This document shows, piece after piece, positions 24,701 through 31,125 of a DNA stretch of 64,000 nucleotides; positions within the stretch are counted from its first letter, which is position 1; each line of letters begins with the position of its first letter. The position numbers were made by a program, and so were the translations under genes. This DNA comes from Asterias rubens (lineage: Eukaryota; Echinodermata; Asteroidea; Forcipulatida; Asteriidae), in the NCBI RefSeq assembly GCF_902459465.1, contig NC_047078.1:2217691-2281690 (forward strand), written 5' to 3'. The notes under the pieces are model-generated. The model was given only the letters and a program-made list of their open reading frames with translations. It was not told the origin of the DNA and searched no databases.

Positions 24701-25752
24701 GCACCAGCAAGTGGCATATATATGACGATAGTAGGTAAGTGAGGCGGTTCACTGGTACCCATTGCAGGCCCCCACTGCCCACCGAAAACGTTTAAGGCCA
24801 GAGTCTGTCCCATCATAACCTCCAAAATACTCCACTCTAATGTAGCTAAATGCAAAAATGCTTAGACGCTAATAAAATTGGCTTATTTTGCCGGTGGTGT
24901 CTCCCCATTTTGCATCCCCAAGCGGAGCCCGTACCTCTTTAACCCCATGGCTTGGGTGGGTCGGGTACCCCCATCCAACATGCAGTGCATCTGCTCCCTA
25001 GTACTTGGCTCTTGGTTATGTCCAAGTGTTTAGGACTCTGGTATTGAGCTTGGCCCCTTAAAGACAGTGGACACTATTGGTAATTGTCAAAGACTAGCCT
25101 TCACAGTTGGTGTATGTCAACATATGCATAAAATAACAGACCTGTGAAAATTTGAGCTCAATCAGTCATCGAACTTGGGAGATAATAGTGAAAGAAAAAA
25201 AACACCCTTGTCACACGAAGTTGTGTACGTTTAGATGTTTGATTTCGAAACCTCAAGTTCTAAATCGGAGGTCTTAAAATCAAATTCGTGGAATATTACT
25301 TCTTTCTCGAAAACTACTTCACTTCAGAGGGAGCTGTTTCCCACAATGTTTTACACCATCAACCTCTCCCCATTACTCGTCACCAAGAAAGGTTTTATGA
25401 TAATAATTATTTTGAGTAATTACCAATAATGTCCACTGCCTTTAAACTAAGGGTGGATTGATGGAATTAAATTGTTGGTTGAATCAAGTCTTTGACTTTG
25501 AGCCAAACCATGCCTTATTTTTAGTGTGGAGGACTACGATTAGGTTTGTTAACCCACATCTTAAGGTTCCTAAGTTGGGGCTTCCCACAGCCTGCGAAGC
25601 AACTTCAATTCAGAGAGAAATATTGCACAGAGATTAATGACTGTTTTTTTTTGTGTGTGTTTTTATACAGGGTTGACACTATCACCGAGACCAATGTTCC
25701 GAGTTCCTATGCATACGTTCTCTTCTACCAACAAGCCATGGAAGAGGAGTAA
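6065..25752 (+). CDS. USP2: ubiquitin-specific protease (USP2/USP21 type), multi-exon
   Basis: Cysteine deubiquitinase of the USP family, which cleaves ubiquitin from substrates. Exons whose phases all agree: (6065)..6719, 9769..10227, 10871..10992, 11894..12039, 12582..12729, 13737..13967, 14905..14976, 16942..17065, 17661..17772, 18724..18837, 20586..20754, 21426..21548, 22464..22542, 22813..22911, 24593..24734, 25671..25752; stop TAA at 25750. The N-terminal half is Lys/Glu-rich then Ser/Pro/Arg-rich and looks disordered. The catalytic domain is complete: Cys box GLINLGNTCYMNSILQCL, Q box QQDAQEFLRYLL, zinc ribbon CxxC (CQTC) and CDKC, HLKRF, and His box YNLGG...GGHYIAY with a following DDS. 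Catalytic residues are the Cys of NTCYMN and the His of GGHY. The C-terminus SSYAYVLFYQ is typical. USP2 and USP21 cannot be separated here, so the symbol is a best guess. The N-terminal start is not resolved. Confidence 0.9.
7391..7730 (-). repeat. foldback MITE family A, copy 3
   Basis: Lies in USP intron 1, in the opposite orientation to copy 1: starts TTAAAGACACTGGACACTAT and ends TTACCAATAGTGTCCACT. The central palindrome GAGACCTCAAATT...CTTGAGGTCT is near 7580-7612. Confidence 0.88.
8272..8438. repeat. foldback element in USP intron 1
   Basis: AAACAAATAATGAATGTTTT...CAATGGTGCAAATATTTTCA on the left is inverted as CATATTCGCACCATTG...AAACAATCATTATTTTGT on the right, with inner arms GATGGAGTG..CCATTCAA and TTGAATAGAACATTCCATC. 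Confidence 0.75.
8439..9386. other. USP intron 1, remaining sequence
   Basis: No exon, RNA gene or clear repeat recognised in this part of the intron. Confidence 0.4.
9387..9557. repeat. short foldback element
   Basis: GGATCCATTAGGCTC at the left matches the inverse of GAGCTTAATGGATC at the right. The interior is CpG-rich with a GCATGCATGC palindrome. It lies in USP intron 1. Confidence 0.5.
9769..10227 (+). CDS. USP2: USP exon 2: Ser/Pro-rich linker
   Basis: Phase 1 in and phase 1 out. Begins GLDEAVDNPQLSASSDYYSA and is rich in Ser, Pro, Arg and Thr (SRASSPSPSSSSVTRASP), as expected for a regulatory, probably phosphorylated linker. The donor AAG|GTTTGT is weak, so the exact 3' edge is less certain than the rest. 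Confidence 0.75.
10428..10690 (+). repeat. tRNA-derived SINE
   Basis: An A-box-like GGTCCAGTGGTTATGAC and a B-box-like AGTTGTGGGTTTGAATTC lie about 40 bp apart, as in the tRNA-like head of a SINE. The body carries GCCGAGTTCCC and TTAAGACCC. Located in the intron between USP exons 2 and 3. Confidence 0.55.
10871..10992 (+). CDS. USP2: USP exon 3
   Basis: Acceptor GGCCAG|GTCAC, donor GAG|GTAAGA; phase 1 in, phase 0 out. Encodes GHYSRYGEKDVNANLRVK followed by a Gln/Pro-rich stretch; disordered linker. Confidence 0.8.
11108..11362. repeat. possible SINE-like repeat (uncertain)
   Basis: The segment starts GGTAGCGCATACAGCGTTCA and contains CTCTGGTTGGATCCCTGGC, which resembles a degenerate tRNA-type promoter head. 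No second copy was identified in the window, so this call is weak. Confidence 0.3.
11363..11710. repeat. foldback element with GGGGCACAGCA arms
   Basis: CCAGGCCTTGTG...TTGAAGGGGCACAGCAATTT at the left is inverted at the right as AAATGCTGTGCCCCTTCAAG...AAGGCCTG. Open frames across it on both strands follow from the symmetry and are not genes. Confidence 0.75.
11894..12039 (+). CDS. USP2: USP exon 4
   Basis: Acceptor TTGTTGTCAG, donor AG|GTAAGA; phase 0 in, phase 2 out. Encodes VTSHNPPFSRRQLTSRRIRS followed by an acidic Ser/Gly segment (IEDLSDGVDNLQFEDTSGS). Confidence 0.82.
12582..12729 (+). CDS. USP2: USP exon 5
   Basis: Acceptor TTTGTTCACAG, donor GAG|GTGAGT; phase 2 in, phase 0 out. Encodes RSSYSLGQRARVGSADLKCP and then a Pro/Ser/Gly-rich linker ending GTYSSSYE. 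Confidence 0.82.
13178..13549 (+). repeat. foldback MITE family A, copy 4
   Basis: TTTAAAGGCAGTGGACACTA at the left; CCAATAGTGTTCACTGTCTT at the right; central palindrome near 13330-13372. Lies between USP exons 5 and 6. Confidence 0.88.
13737..13967 (+). CDS. USP2: USP exon 6
   Basis: Acceptor TAAAACAACAG, donor ACC|GTATGT; phase 0 in and out, 77 codons. Encodes PTFANTYSAQPSASATPIPS and then a repeated ERS-type serine motif (MQERSVSEITT, LQERSNSEGDK), a plausible phosphorylation-rich segment just before the catalytic domain. Confidence 0.82.
14092..14424. repeat. TTAGGAC-rich palindromic repeat cluster
   Basis: Many copies of TCCTAAGTTAGGACTA-type inverted motifs, bounded by ATTCACAAAG and CTTTGTGAAATCCACC, in two adjacent units (14092-14292 and 14321-14424). 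The first unit contains an internal duplication ending GATATAAAAAACGTATGGCT. A related element is at 50177-50342. Confidence 0.75.
14514..14748. repeat. foldback element in USP intron 6
   Basis: ATCCTTCCCATGAAATATG at the left is the inverse of CATATTTCACGGGAAGGGTC at the right, and TTGGTTGGCAAAATG of TTTGCCAACCAACAGG. The interior contains the palindrome GCAGACGCGATTGTGCGTCTGC. Confidence 0.7.
14905..14976 (+). CDS. USP2: USP exon 7: start of catalytic domain
   Basis: 24 codons, phase 0 in and out; ends GLVGLINLGNT, immediately before the catalytic cysteine encoded by the next exon. Acceptor TTCTAATTTCAG, donor ACC|GTAAGT. Confidence 0.92.
15689..16452. repeat. 76-bp tandem array, 10 copies
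   Basis: Ten head-to-tail units that begin TATATTTGGTTTGCGGTAAC, at 15689, 15765, 15841 and so on every 76 bp to 16373. Units differ at only a few positions (for example TTCTTGGAG versus TTCTTAGAG). It lies in the intron between the two exons of the USP Cys box. A diverged single unit in inverse orientation occurs at about 44101-44176. Confidence 0.95.
16453..16941. other. USP intron 7, remainder
   Basis: No exon or clear repeat. The start (GAGTAGATAATCGGAGGTTC... TTCTGAAAAGAACTG) resembles part of the element at 39905-40262. Confidence 0.4.
16942..17065 (+). CDS. USP2: USP exon 8: catalytic cysteine
   Basis: Begins with the nucleophilic Cys (CYMNSILQCLAQIGELKDYL). Phase 0 in, phase 1 out. 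The intron falls exactly between Thr and Cys of NTCYMN. Confidence 0.93.
17661..17772 (+). CDS. USP2: USP exon 9
   Basis: Phase 1 in, phase 2 out; encodes GFADLMKQLWEPKKRESVAP, then SKLHLAFQKISKQFRGSK, matching the helical segment of the USP fold between the Cys and Q boxes. Confidence 0.9.
17785..18045. repeat. short duplicated GGTTTCATAA...TTTGCT repeat
   Basis: TGCCAATGGTTTCATAAATT TGCTAAGCACAGGAAATTCC near 17785 and a close copy near 17940 share TTAGCAGAAAGCAGA. They are related to the GGGCCCAATTTCATAG foldbacks elsewhere in the window. Confidence 0.55.
18354..18639. repeat. foldback element, GGGCCCAATTTCATAG family, copy 1
   Basis: Left end GGGCCCAATTTCATAGCGCT is inverted at the right as AGCACTATGAAATTGGGCCC. 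The interior is made of TTAGCAGAAA/TAAGCACA motifs. Relatives: 20773-21050, 22594-22741, 45487-45722, 49886-50047. Confidence 0.85.
18724..18837 (+). CDS. USP2: USP exon 10: Q box
   Basis: Phase 2 in and out. Encodes KQQDAQEFLRYLLSELHDET, the conserved glutamine-containing box that helps position the catalytic site. Confidence 0.92.
18917..19152. repeat. foldback family B, copy 2 (truncated)
   Basis: Starts TTAAAGGATTTGGGTTCC; the left arm is complete, but the right arm stops after CTCATTTCCCAAAAA, exactly where the 166-bp array begins. Confidence 0.8.
19153..20045. repeat. 166-bp tandem array, ~5.3 copies
   Basis: Units begin CGTGCTGTTTGTAGAGGGAA at 19153, 19319, 19485, 19651, 19817 and 19983. 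Copies are almost identical. The 60-codon minus-strand frames repeated in it are a by-product: 166 is not a multiple of three and no splice or start context supports them. Confidence 0.95.
20069..20376 (+). repeat. foldback MITE family A, copy 5 (internal deletion)
   Basis: TTAAAGGCAGTGGACACTAT at the left is followed almost directly by the CTCCCTCTGAAG block, so about 80 bp of the left interior is missing; the right end CCAATAGTGTCCACTGCCTT is intact. Confidence 0.88.
20586..20754 (+). CDS. USP2: USP exon 11: first zinc-ribbon pair, followed by GC donor
   Basis: Phase 2 in, phase 0 out. Encodes the IFSRIFVGQLKSTLECQTCK stretch with CQTC, the first half of the USP zinc ribbon, and WDLSVPVPE. 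The donor is GAG|GCAAGT, a GC-AG intron rather than GT-AG. Confidence 0.9.
20773..21050. repeat. GGGCCTAATTTCATAGAGCT repeats
   Basis: A foldback at 20773-20965 (GGGCCTAATTTCATAGAGCT / CAGCTCAATGAAATTAGGC) is followed by a second left end at 20968. Confidence 0.75.
21130..21235 (-). repeat. tRNA-like SINE head
   Basis: Read on the minus strand it has an A-box-like CGCCTTGTGGTTAACAGC and a B-box-like GTGTGGGTTTGAGTCCCAG. Confidence 0.5.
21426..21548 (+). CDS. USP2: USP exon 12
   Basis: Phase 0 in and out, 41 codons: RKGGGFQRRTSWDRENPDSF, then DIKDCLNKFTEAEVLDGENM. The LDG motif precedes the second zinc-ribbon CxxC, as in USP2. Confidence 0.9.
21678..21800 (+). repeat. tRNA-derived SINE
   Basis: A-box-like GGTTAGCTCATTGGGCTAG and B-box-like GTTGTGGGTTCGAATTCCAC, correctly ordered and spaced for a tRNA-like promoter. 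Confidence 0.6.
21851..22297. repeat. foldback family B, copy 3
   Basis: Starts TTAAAGGGTC; both arms are present (CACATTGTCCACAGATTAAC ... GTAAATCTGTGGACA). The loop carries the perfect inverse pair ACCAGTTATG / CATAACTGGT. Confidence 0.85.
22464..22542 (+). CDS. USP2: USP exon 13: second zinc-ribbon pair
   Basis: Phase 0 in, phase 1 out. Encodes TCDKCKKKCPFIKWFSIQRF, completing the CxxC...CxxC zinc ribbon, then PKHLVL. Confidence 0.92.
22594..22741. repeat. GGGCCC-type foldback relative
   Basis: TTGCTTAGCAAGAAATG...CTTAGCAAG...TTTTATGAAATGGGGCCC resembles the arms of the 18354-18639 element. Confidence 0.5.
22813..22911 (+). CDS. USP2: USP exon 14
   Basis: Phase 1 in and out. Encodes HLKRFSGLRSKLTTHINFPV and ends at SETTG. 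HLKRF is a USP hallmark. Confidence 0.93.
23629..23757 (+). CDS. candidate USP cassette exon (phase 1-1, 43 codons)
   Basis: A long pyrimidine-rich stretch (23520-23620) leads to CTAACCCACAG, followed by 129 open bases and a donor GAAG|GTGACA. Both boundaries are phase 1, so it can be included or skipped without changing frame. It would insert ATRCMYSLSGSASHIEASKV... between HLKRF and the His box. The insert has no counterpart I recognise in USP2, and the donor is moderate, so this is a proposal rather than an established exon. Confidence 0.42.
23887..24273 (-). repeat. foldback MITE family A, copy 6
   Basis: Starts TTTAAAGAACCTGGACACTA and ends CCAATAGTGTCCACTGCCTT plus TAA; central palindrome near 24072-24112. 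Confidence 0.88.
24351..24430. repeat. short hairpin element
   Basis: GTAACCAATAACTGTTTTGG and CCGAAACAGTTATTGGTTAC are inverse arms around a short loop containing GGCCATTGG. Confidence 0.7.
24593..24734 (+). CDS. USP2: USP exon 15: His box
   Basis: Phase 1 in, phase 2 out. Encodes GDYNLGGVSQHSGSMLGGHY with the catalytic histidine, then IAYAKHLSTSKWHIYDDS, where the Asp pair supplies the third catalytic residue. Confidence 0.93.
25058..25445 (-). repeat. foldback MITE family A, copy 7
   Basis: TTAAAGACAGTGGACACTAT at the left; CCAATAATGTCCACTGCCTT plus TAA at the right; the central palindrome is degraded (CCTCAAGTTC / CGGAGGTCTT). Confidence 0.88.
25671..25752 (+). CDS. USP2: USP exon 16: C-terminus
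   Basis: Phase 2 in; encodes VDTITETNVPSSYAYVLFYQ, then QAMEEE and TAA. AYVLFY is the usual C-terminal strand of the USP fold. Confidence 0.93.
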
Positions 25753-27289
25753 GCCAAAGAACAATAGCCACATCTTGCCAAGCGAGGGGGTGAGAGCGAG
25801 AGAAATTATCACCACCTCTATATAATAAGTCAGTAATCATCATCTCTAAAAACCCACCTGTTTTTTTAACTTTGTATTCATTTCATTCACCAAATTCATT
25901 CACCAATTCTTAATTAACTCACCTGGTATTAATTAGTCATCTATTGTTTTCATCACTAATTAGTCTTGCAGAACACCTGTTGCTTATTGGTCACAACATC
26001 ACTTGTGATCAATTAGTCATTTATAAAAATTATAGTCGTCACTTTCACCAATTAATTAGTCGGGATAAATTTCATCCACTGTGCCAACTCTCTCTCGCTC
26101 CCCTCTCTTGTATGCCTCACCCCTCTGGCATCAAATGGAGGAGTCCACACCATTCATCGTGGGCAAATCCACTCTTCTGAGGGGGAGGTATATTGAATTA
26201 TTTAAGATACTTTTTATATGAAACAGATAATCAACCTCTATCGAGAAGCGATACATTCTTAATTTTGGGGAATTAAGAAATGTGTTTGTGTTTTTTATGT
26301 CGGGGGGCAAAACTCGATGGAGGTTTTATTGTAAATCATTTTTAATCTAAGTATTTTAAATATTCACATGGTATTCAATTGTTTTAGTTTTAAAGACCTA
26401 TACCCAGATATCAAATGCGTGTAGCCAATCAAACAAAAAATACTCAACAAAAAAATCTGATGTTCCTGGAGTTTTTTGCAAGTACGATCTGCAATGAATG
26501 TCCTGTCGTAGAGCTTGTCATACAGTCTGCACAGCCAAGGACCTCACTTGTGTACAGGCTGTTGTTCTATATCAAAATGTTCTTTTGAAAACTCTACGTA
26601 GGATAGTCGAATGAAATCGGTTGTCAGTCTTAAGAAGGTCACAGGTCAAAGTGGACCATTATTGATCAGGGGATTTCTGCGGTTGGGGCGATTAGTTTTT
26701 GTTTCTGATGGGGTGTTTGTATGTTCTGTCTCTGGGGGGAGCAAGTGACAATTGCGTCAAACTTCACAGTTTGTCGCCCGGTCACTTTCTTGTTGTTAAC
26801 ATCCTCAAGCCTTTTAGAACTCGCAATCTAAATTTAGATTGCCTCTCTATTGGGTCTATTCGGATGTTTGTCCTTGGTTCGCTGTTCACCCCATCACAGT
26901 TTTAAACAAAAATGTGGAAATATGGCTCCCATTCTGCATTTGTCTGTGACCTTTTGACCTGAGAACAATGATTGACAAGGCCTAGGTACCTCCAGGAATA
27001 TCGCCAAAAAAAATGAAAATGTGAAAGTTTCAAAATACAGAGTAATGAGTTTAGGAAAAATTAGGTATTGGGAACAGAAAAGACCATTTTTCACCCTTTG
27101 CCATTTTTGTTGTTATTATCAGGATTCAACATCACCTTGATCTCACTTGACCATCGAAAAAGATCTTGATTCCTCAAATTGCTTAATAAGGTCATGGGTC
27201 AATATGAGGTCAAAGGTCATTCCTAGAGTAACCCTTTATCGTTATTGGAAGTCGATCAGTTTTTGAAGCCCTCACATTTCAGCTCTTTT
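25753..27289 (+). other. USP 3' flank, probable 3'UTR then intergenic
   Basis: Contains no supported gene. The 3'UTR boundary is not clear, as I see no convincing polyadenylation signal close to the stop. At 26394-26412 lies GACCTATACCCAGATATCA, whose near-perfect inverse occurs at 30382-30400 on the far side of the 700-bp array. Confidence 0.45.
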
Positions 27290-30085
27290 TGTCTGTCTTC
27301 ATTTTGTCCAATTGTTTCTTCGTCTGTCTAATCATTTCATCCATAGATAGTTAAAATAAGTTTAAAGCCGTCTGGAAATTAGTTTGCCCGCGAAGTCCCT
27401 CTCTGATGTTGGATGGGCCAGAGGCGATGCATAGTTCTCTTTAACCAACAGTTCTTCCTTACTTTCCGTTATTTTTTGTTGTCGTTATTCAACTGCTTGG
27501 GAGACGACTATAAGTGAAACATTCACCAAGCGTTCTGTATTTCATATCAGCAGACTGGTTTCATGCTGTTCAATCATGCCATTTGTGTAGTGGATGGATT
27601 AGATAAGATCAATAGAAGAGTGGGTACCAGACTCAATGTAAAGGCACCTGGCTGTGTCAGCCATTTTGCTCGGCATGGAGCCGAGAAAATGACAGCCAGA
27701 TAGCATAAGATCTAGTGATTGGAGTCTGGGTACTGGATATTATAGTTCCACTACATGGTGTGATTGGGCAGGCTTTTCCTTTTACGTTGTTGATTTCTGT
27801 CTGTTGCCATGGATACAGTTCTGACCGTGTGAATGCCATGGACGAGTAGTTCCTGATAAATGGGTATGCATTTAGTTTCTGACTGAGTTTCAGAATGGTC
27901 ATAGTTTAGTTTTTAAGTAATAATTTTAATGATTTATAATCATTAAAAAACAAAACAAAAAAAAAGGTCTGAGTAAAAATTACTTTTTAAATATTTTAGT
28001 CTTGTTCATTTGTCCGATTTTTTTCGTTGTCTGTCGCCTTATTTCATTCCATAGATAATTAAAATTATTTTAAAGCCGTCTGGAAATTAGTTTGCCCGCG
28101 AAGTCCCTCTCTGATGTTGGATGGGCCAGAGGCGGTGCATAGTTCTCTTTAACCAACAGTTCTTCCTTACTTTCTGTTATTTTTTGTTGTCGTTAATCAA
28201 CTGCTTGGGAGACGACTATAAGTGAAACATTCACCAAGCGTTCTGTATTTCATATCAGCAGACTGGTTTCATGCTGTTCAATCATGCTGTCATGTAGTGG
28301 ATGGATAAGATAAGATCAATAGAAGAGTGGGTACCAGACTCAATGTAAAGGCCACCTGGCTGTGTCAGCCTTTTTCTCGGCATGGAGCCGAGGAAATGAC
28401 AGCCAGATAGCATAAGATCTAGTGACTGGAGTCTTGGTACCGGATATTATAGTTCCACTACATGGTGTGATTGAGCAGGCTTTTCCTTTTTCGTTGTTGA
28501 TTTCTGTCTGTTGTATGGATACAGTTCTGACCGTGTGAATGCCATGGACGAGTAGTTCCTGATAAATGGGTATGCATTTAGTTTCTGACTGAGTTTCAGA
28601 ATGGTCATAGTTTAGTTTTTAAGTAATAATTTTAATGATTTATAATCATTATAAAACAAAACAACAAAAAAGGTCTGAGTAAAAATTACTTTTTAAATAT
28701 TTTAGTCTTGTTCATTTGTCCGATTGTTTTCGTCGTCTGTCGCCTTATTTCATTCCATAGATAACTAAAAAAAATGTTAAAGCCGTCTGGAAATTAGTTT
28801 GCCCGCGAAGTCCCTCTCTGATGTTGGATGGGCCAGAGGCGATGCATAGTTCTCTTTAACCAACAGTTCTTCCTTACTTTCCGTTATTTTTTGTTGTCGT
28901 TAATCAACTGCTTGGGAGACGACTATAAGTGAAACATTCACCAAGCGTTCTGTATTTCATATCAGCAGACTGGTTTCTTGCTGTTCAATCACGCCATTTG
29001 TGTAGTGGATGGATTAGATAAGATCAATAGAAGAATGGGTACCAGACTCGATGTAAAGGCACCTGGCTGTGTCAGCCATTTTGCTCGGCATGGAGCCGAG
29101 AAAATGACAGCCAGATAGCATAAGATCTAGTGATTGGAGTCGGGGTACCGGATATTATAGTTCCACTACATGGTGTGATTGGGCAGGCGTTTCCTTTTAC
29201 GTTGTTGATTTCTGTCTGTTGTATGGATACAGTTCTGACCGTGTGAATGCCATGGACGAGTAGTTCCTGATAAATGGGTATGCATTTAGTTTCTGACTGA
29301 GTTTCAGAATGGTCATAGTTTAGTTTTTAAGTAATAATTTTAATGATTTATAATCATTAAAAACAAATTAAAAAAAGTCTGAGTAAAAATTACTTTATAC
29401 ATCTAAAAGTTTTTTTTCATCAGTACGATCGTTGTCTGTCGCTTCATTTCATTCCAAGATAATTAAATAAGTTTAAAGCCGTCTGGAAATTTGTTTGCCC
29501 GCGAAGTCCCTCTCTGATGTTGGATGGGCCAGAGGCGTTGCATAGTTCTCTTTAACCAACAGTTCTTCCTTACTTTTCGTTATTTTTTGTTGTCGTTATT
29601 CAACTGCTTGGGAGACGACTATGAGTGAAATATTCACCAAGCGTTCTGTATTTCATATCAGCAGACTGGTTTCTTGCTGTTCAATTATGCTGTCATGTAG
29701 TGGATGGATTAGATAAGATCAATAGAAGAATGGGTACCAGACTCGATGTAAAGGCACCTGGCTGTGTCAGCCATTTTGCTCGGCATGGAGCCGAGAAAAT
29801 GACAGCCAGATAGCATAAGATCTAGTGATTGGAGTTTGGGTACCAGATGTTATAGTTTCACTACATGGTGTGATTGGGCAGGCTTTTCCTTTTACGTTGT
29901 TGATTTCTGTCTGTTGCCATGGATACAGTTCTGACCGTGTGAATGCCATGGACGAGTAGTTCCTGATAAATGGGTATGCATTTAGTTTCTGACTGAGTTT
30001 CAGAATGGTCGTAGCTAGTTTGTTGGTATATTTAATGGTAAAAATAAAAAAAATAAAAAAAAGTCTGAGTAAAATTTTTAAACTT
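27290..30085. repeat. ~700-bp tandem array, 4 copies
   Basis: Four units anchored at TAAAGCCGTCTGGAAATTAG at 27363, 28071, 28778 and (with TTTG for TTAG) 29474, spacings 708, 707 and 696 bp. Each unit carries a hairpin in which GCTGTGTCAGCCATTTTGCT and CGGC pair with GCCG and AGAAAATGACAGC. Units differ by small indels and scattered substitutions. Short open frames within are not conserved between copies. Confidence 0.93.
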
Positions 30086-31022
30086 CAGTACTGCTGTGTT
30101 TCAATACACAATTTATACCTTCTTCAGGTATTTGGTTCGAAAAAACACATACTTTTTCAGCATCTCTTATTCATTTAGTTCGGTAGATTTATTCTATCGG
30201 AAGGTCTCTGAGATTTATTTCTCGTTGGTTCTTATGGGTGACCCATACCCTGAATATTCACAATACAGTCTTTGTAAAACAGACTGTATAAAATCTCTTC
30301 AATATAACAGTAATTTATTTAAATAAGATAATTAACATATATTTAAATTAAGTAAGTACCATATTTTTTATACTGATTTTTGACTGATATCTGGGTGTAG
30401 GTCGCCAAGGTTTTTTTTCTTTTTCATTTAAAAGTCCGTCCAAATAATGTTCACCTTTTCAGCATTATTTGTCTTGTTTATAAAAAACTGAACTGGAAGA
30501 TCAAAATAGTTTGAAGAGATGTTTAAAATACAGGACCTGCGATGTGACACATTTAAATAATCCCTCACTATAATTCAGTTTTTTTACCAACAGGCAAGTT
30601 TTCATTTCATAAAAAAAAAAATCTCTCTTTTGAACCATTCATCTTGTCGTTAAACCTTGCAACAATTGAGTACCATTTTTATTTAAAAAAATTGTTTAAA
30701 TACTGTAAATAATTTTGTATATTTGTGTATATTTGTGTATAAATGTATGTATATATCGTTTTGAATTGTACAGCCTATAATAGTTTTTATTTATTGAATA
30801 CCAATCACAATTGTGTTCTATTTCCACTGGTTTTCAAAAGAGAGAAAAAAAATCTTCATTTCTGTGCTGTCATTTTCACAAATATTCAACTTTCATTCTG
30901 TAGGTGTTCAGGGCAGAACGGTGTATTCCCTGTTTCAAGATTGGATGTGATGAATACTGGAATTCAAATTTCAAAAAATCACTCATCGTTTCTAAGGCAT
31001 GCATTTTAAAGAGGGGGGTGTG
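30086..31022. other. AT-rich intergenic region
   Basis: No gene or RNA supported; long A and T runs. Confidence 0.45.
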
Positions 31023-31125
31023 TCTAGGACTGGGCGTGTCCAGTCCTTGGCGTGTCCAGGCTTGGGCGTATCCAGGACTGGGCGTATCCAGGACTGGGCG
31101 TGTCCAGGACTGGGTGTGTTTTGGC
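31023..31125. repeat. 16-bp minisatellite
   Basis: About six imperfect units of GGCGTRTCCAGGACTG. A period of 16 shifts the reading frame, so it is unlikely to encode protein. Confidence 0.85.
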
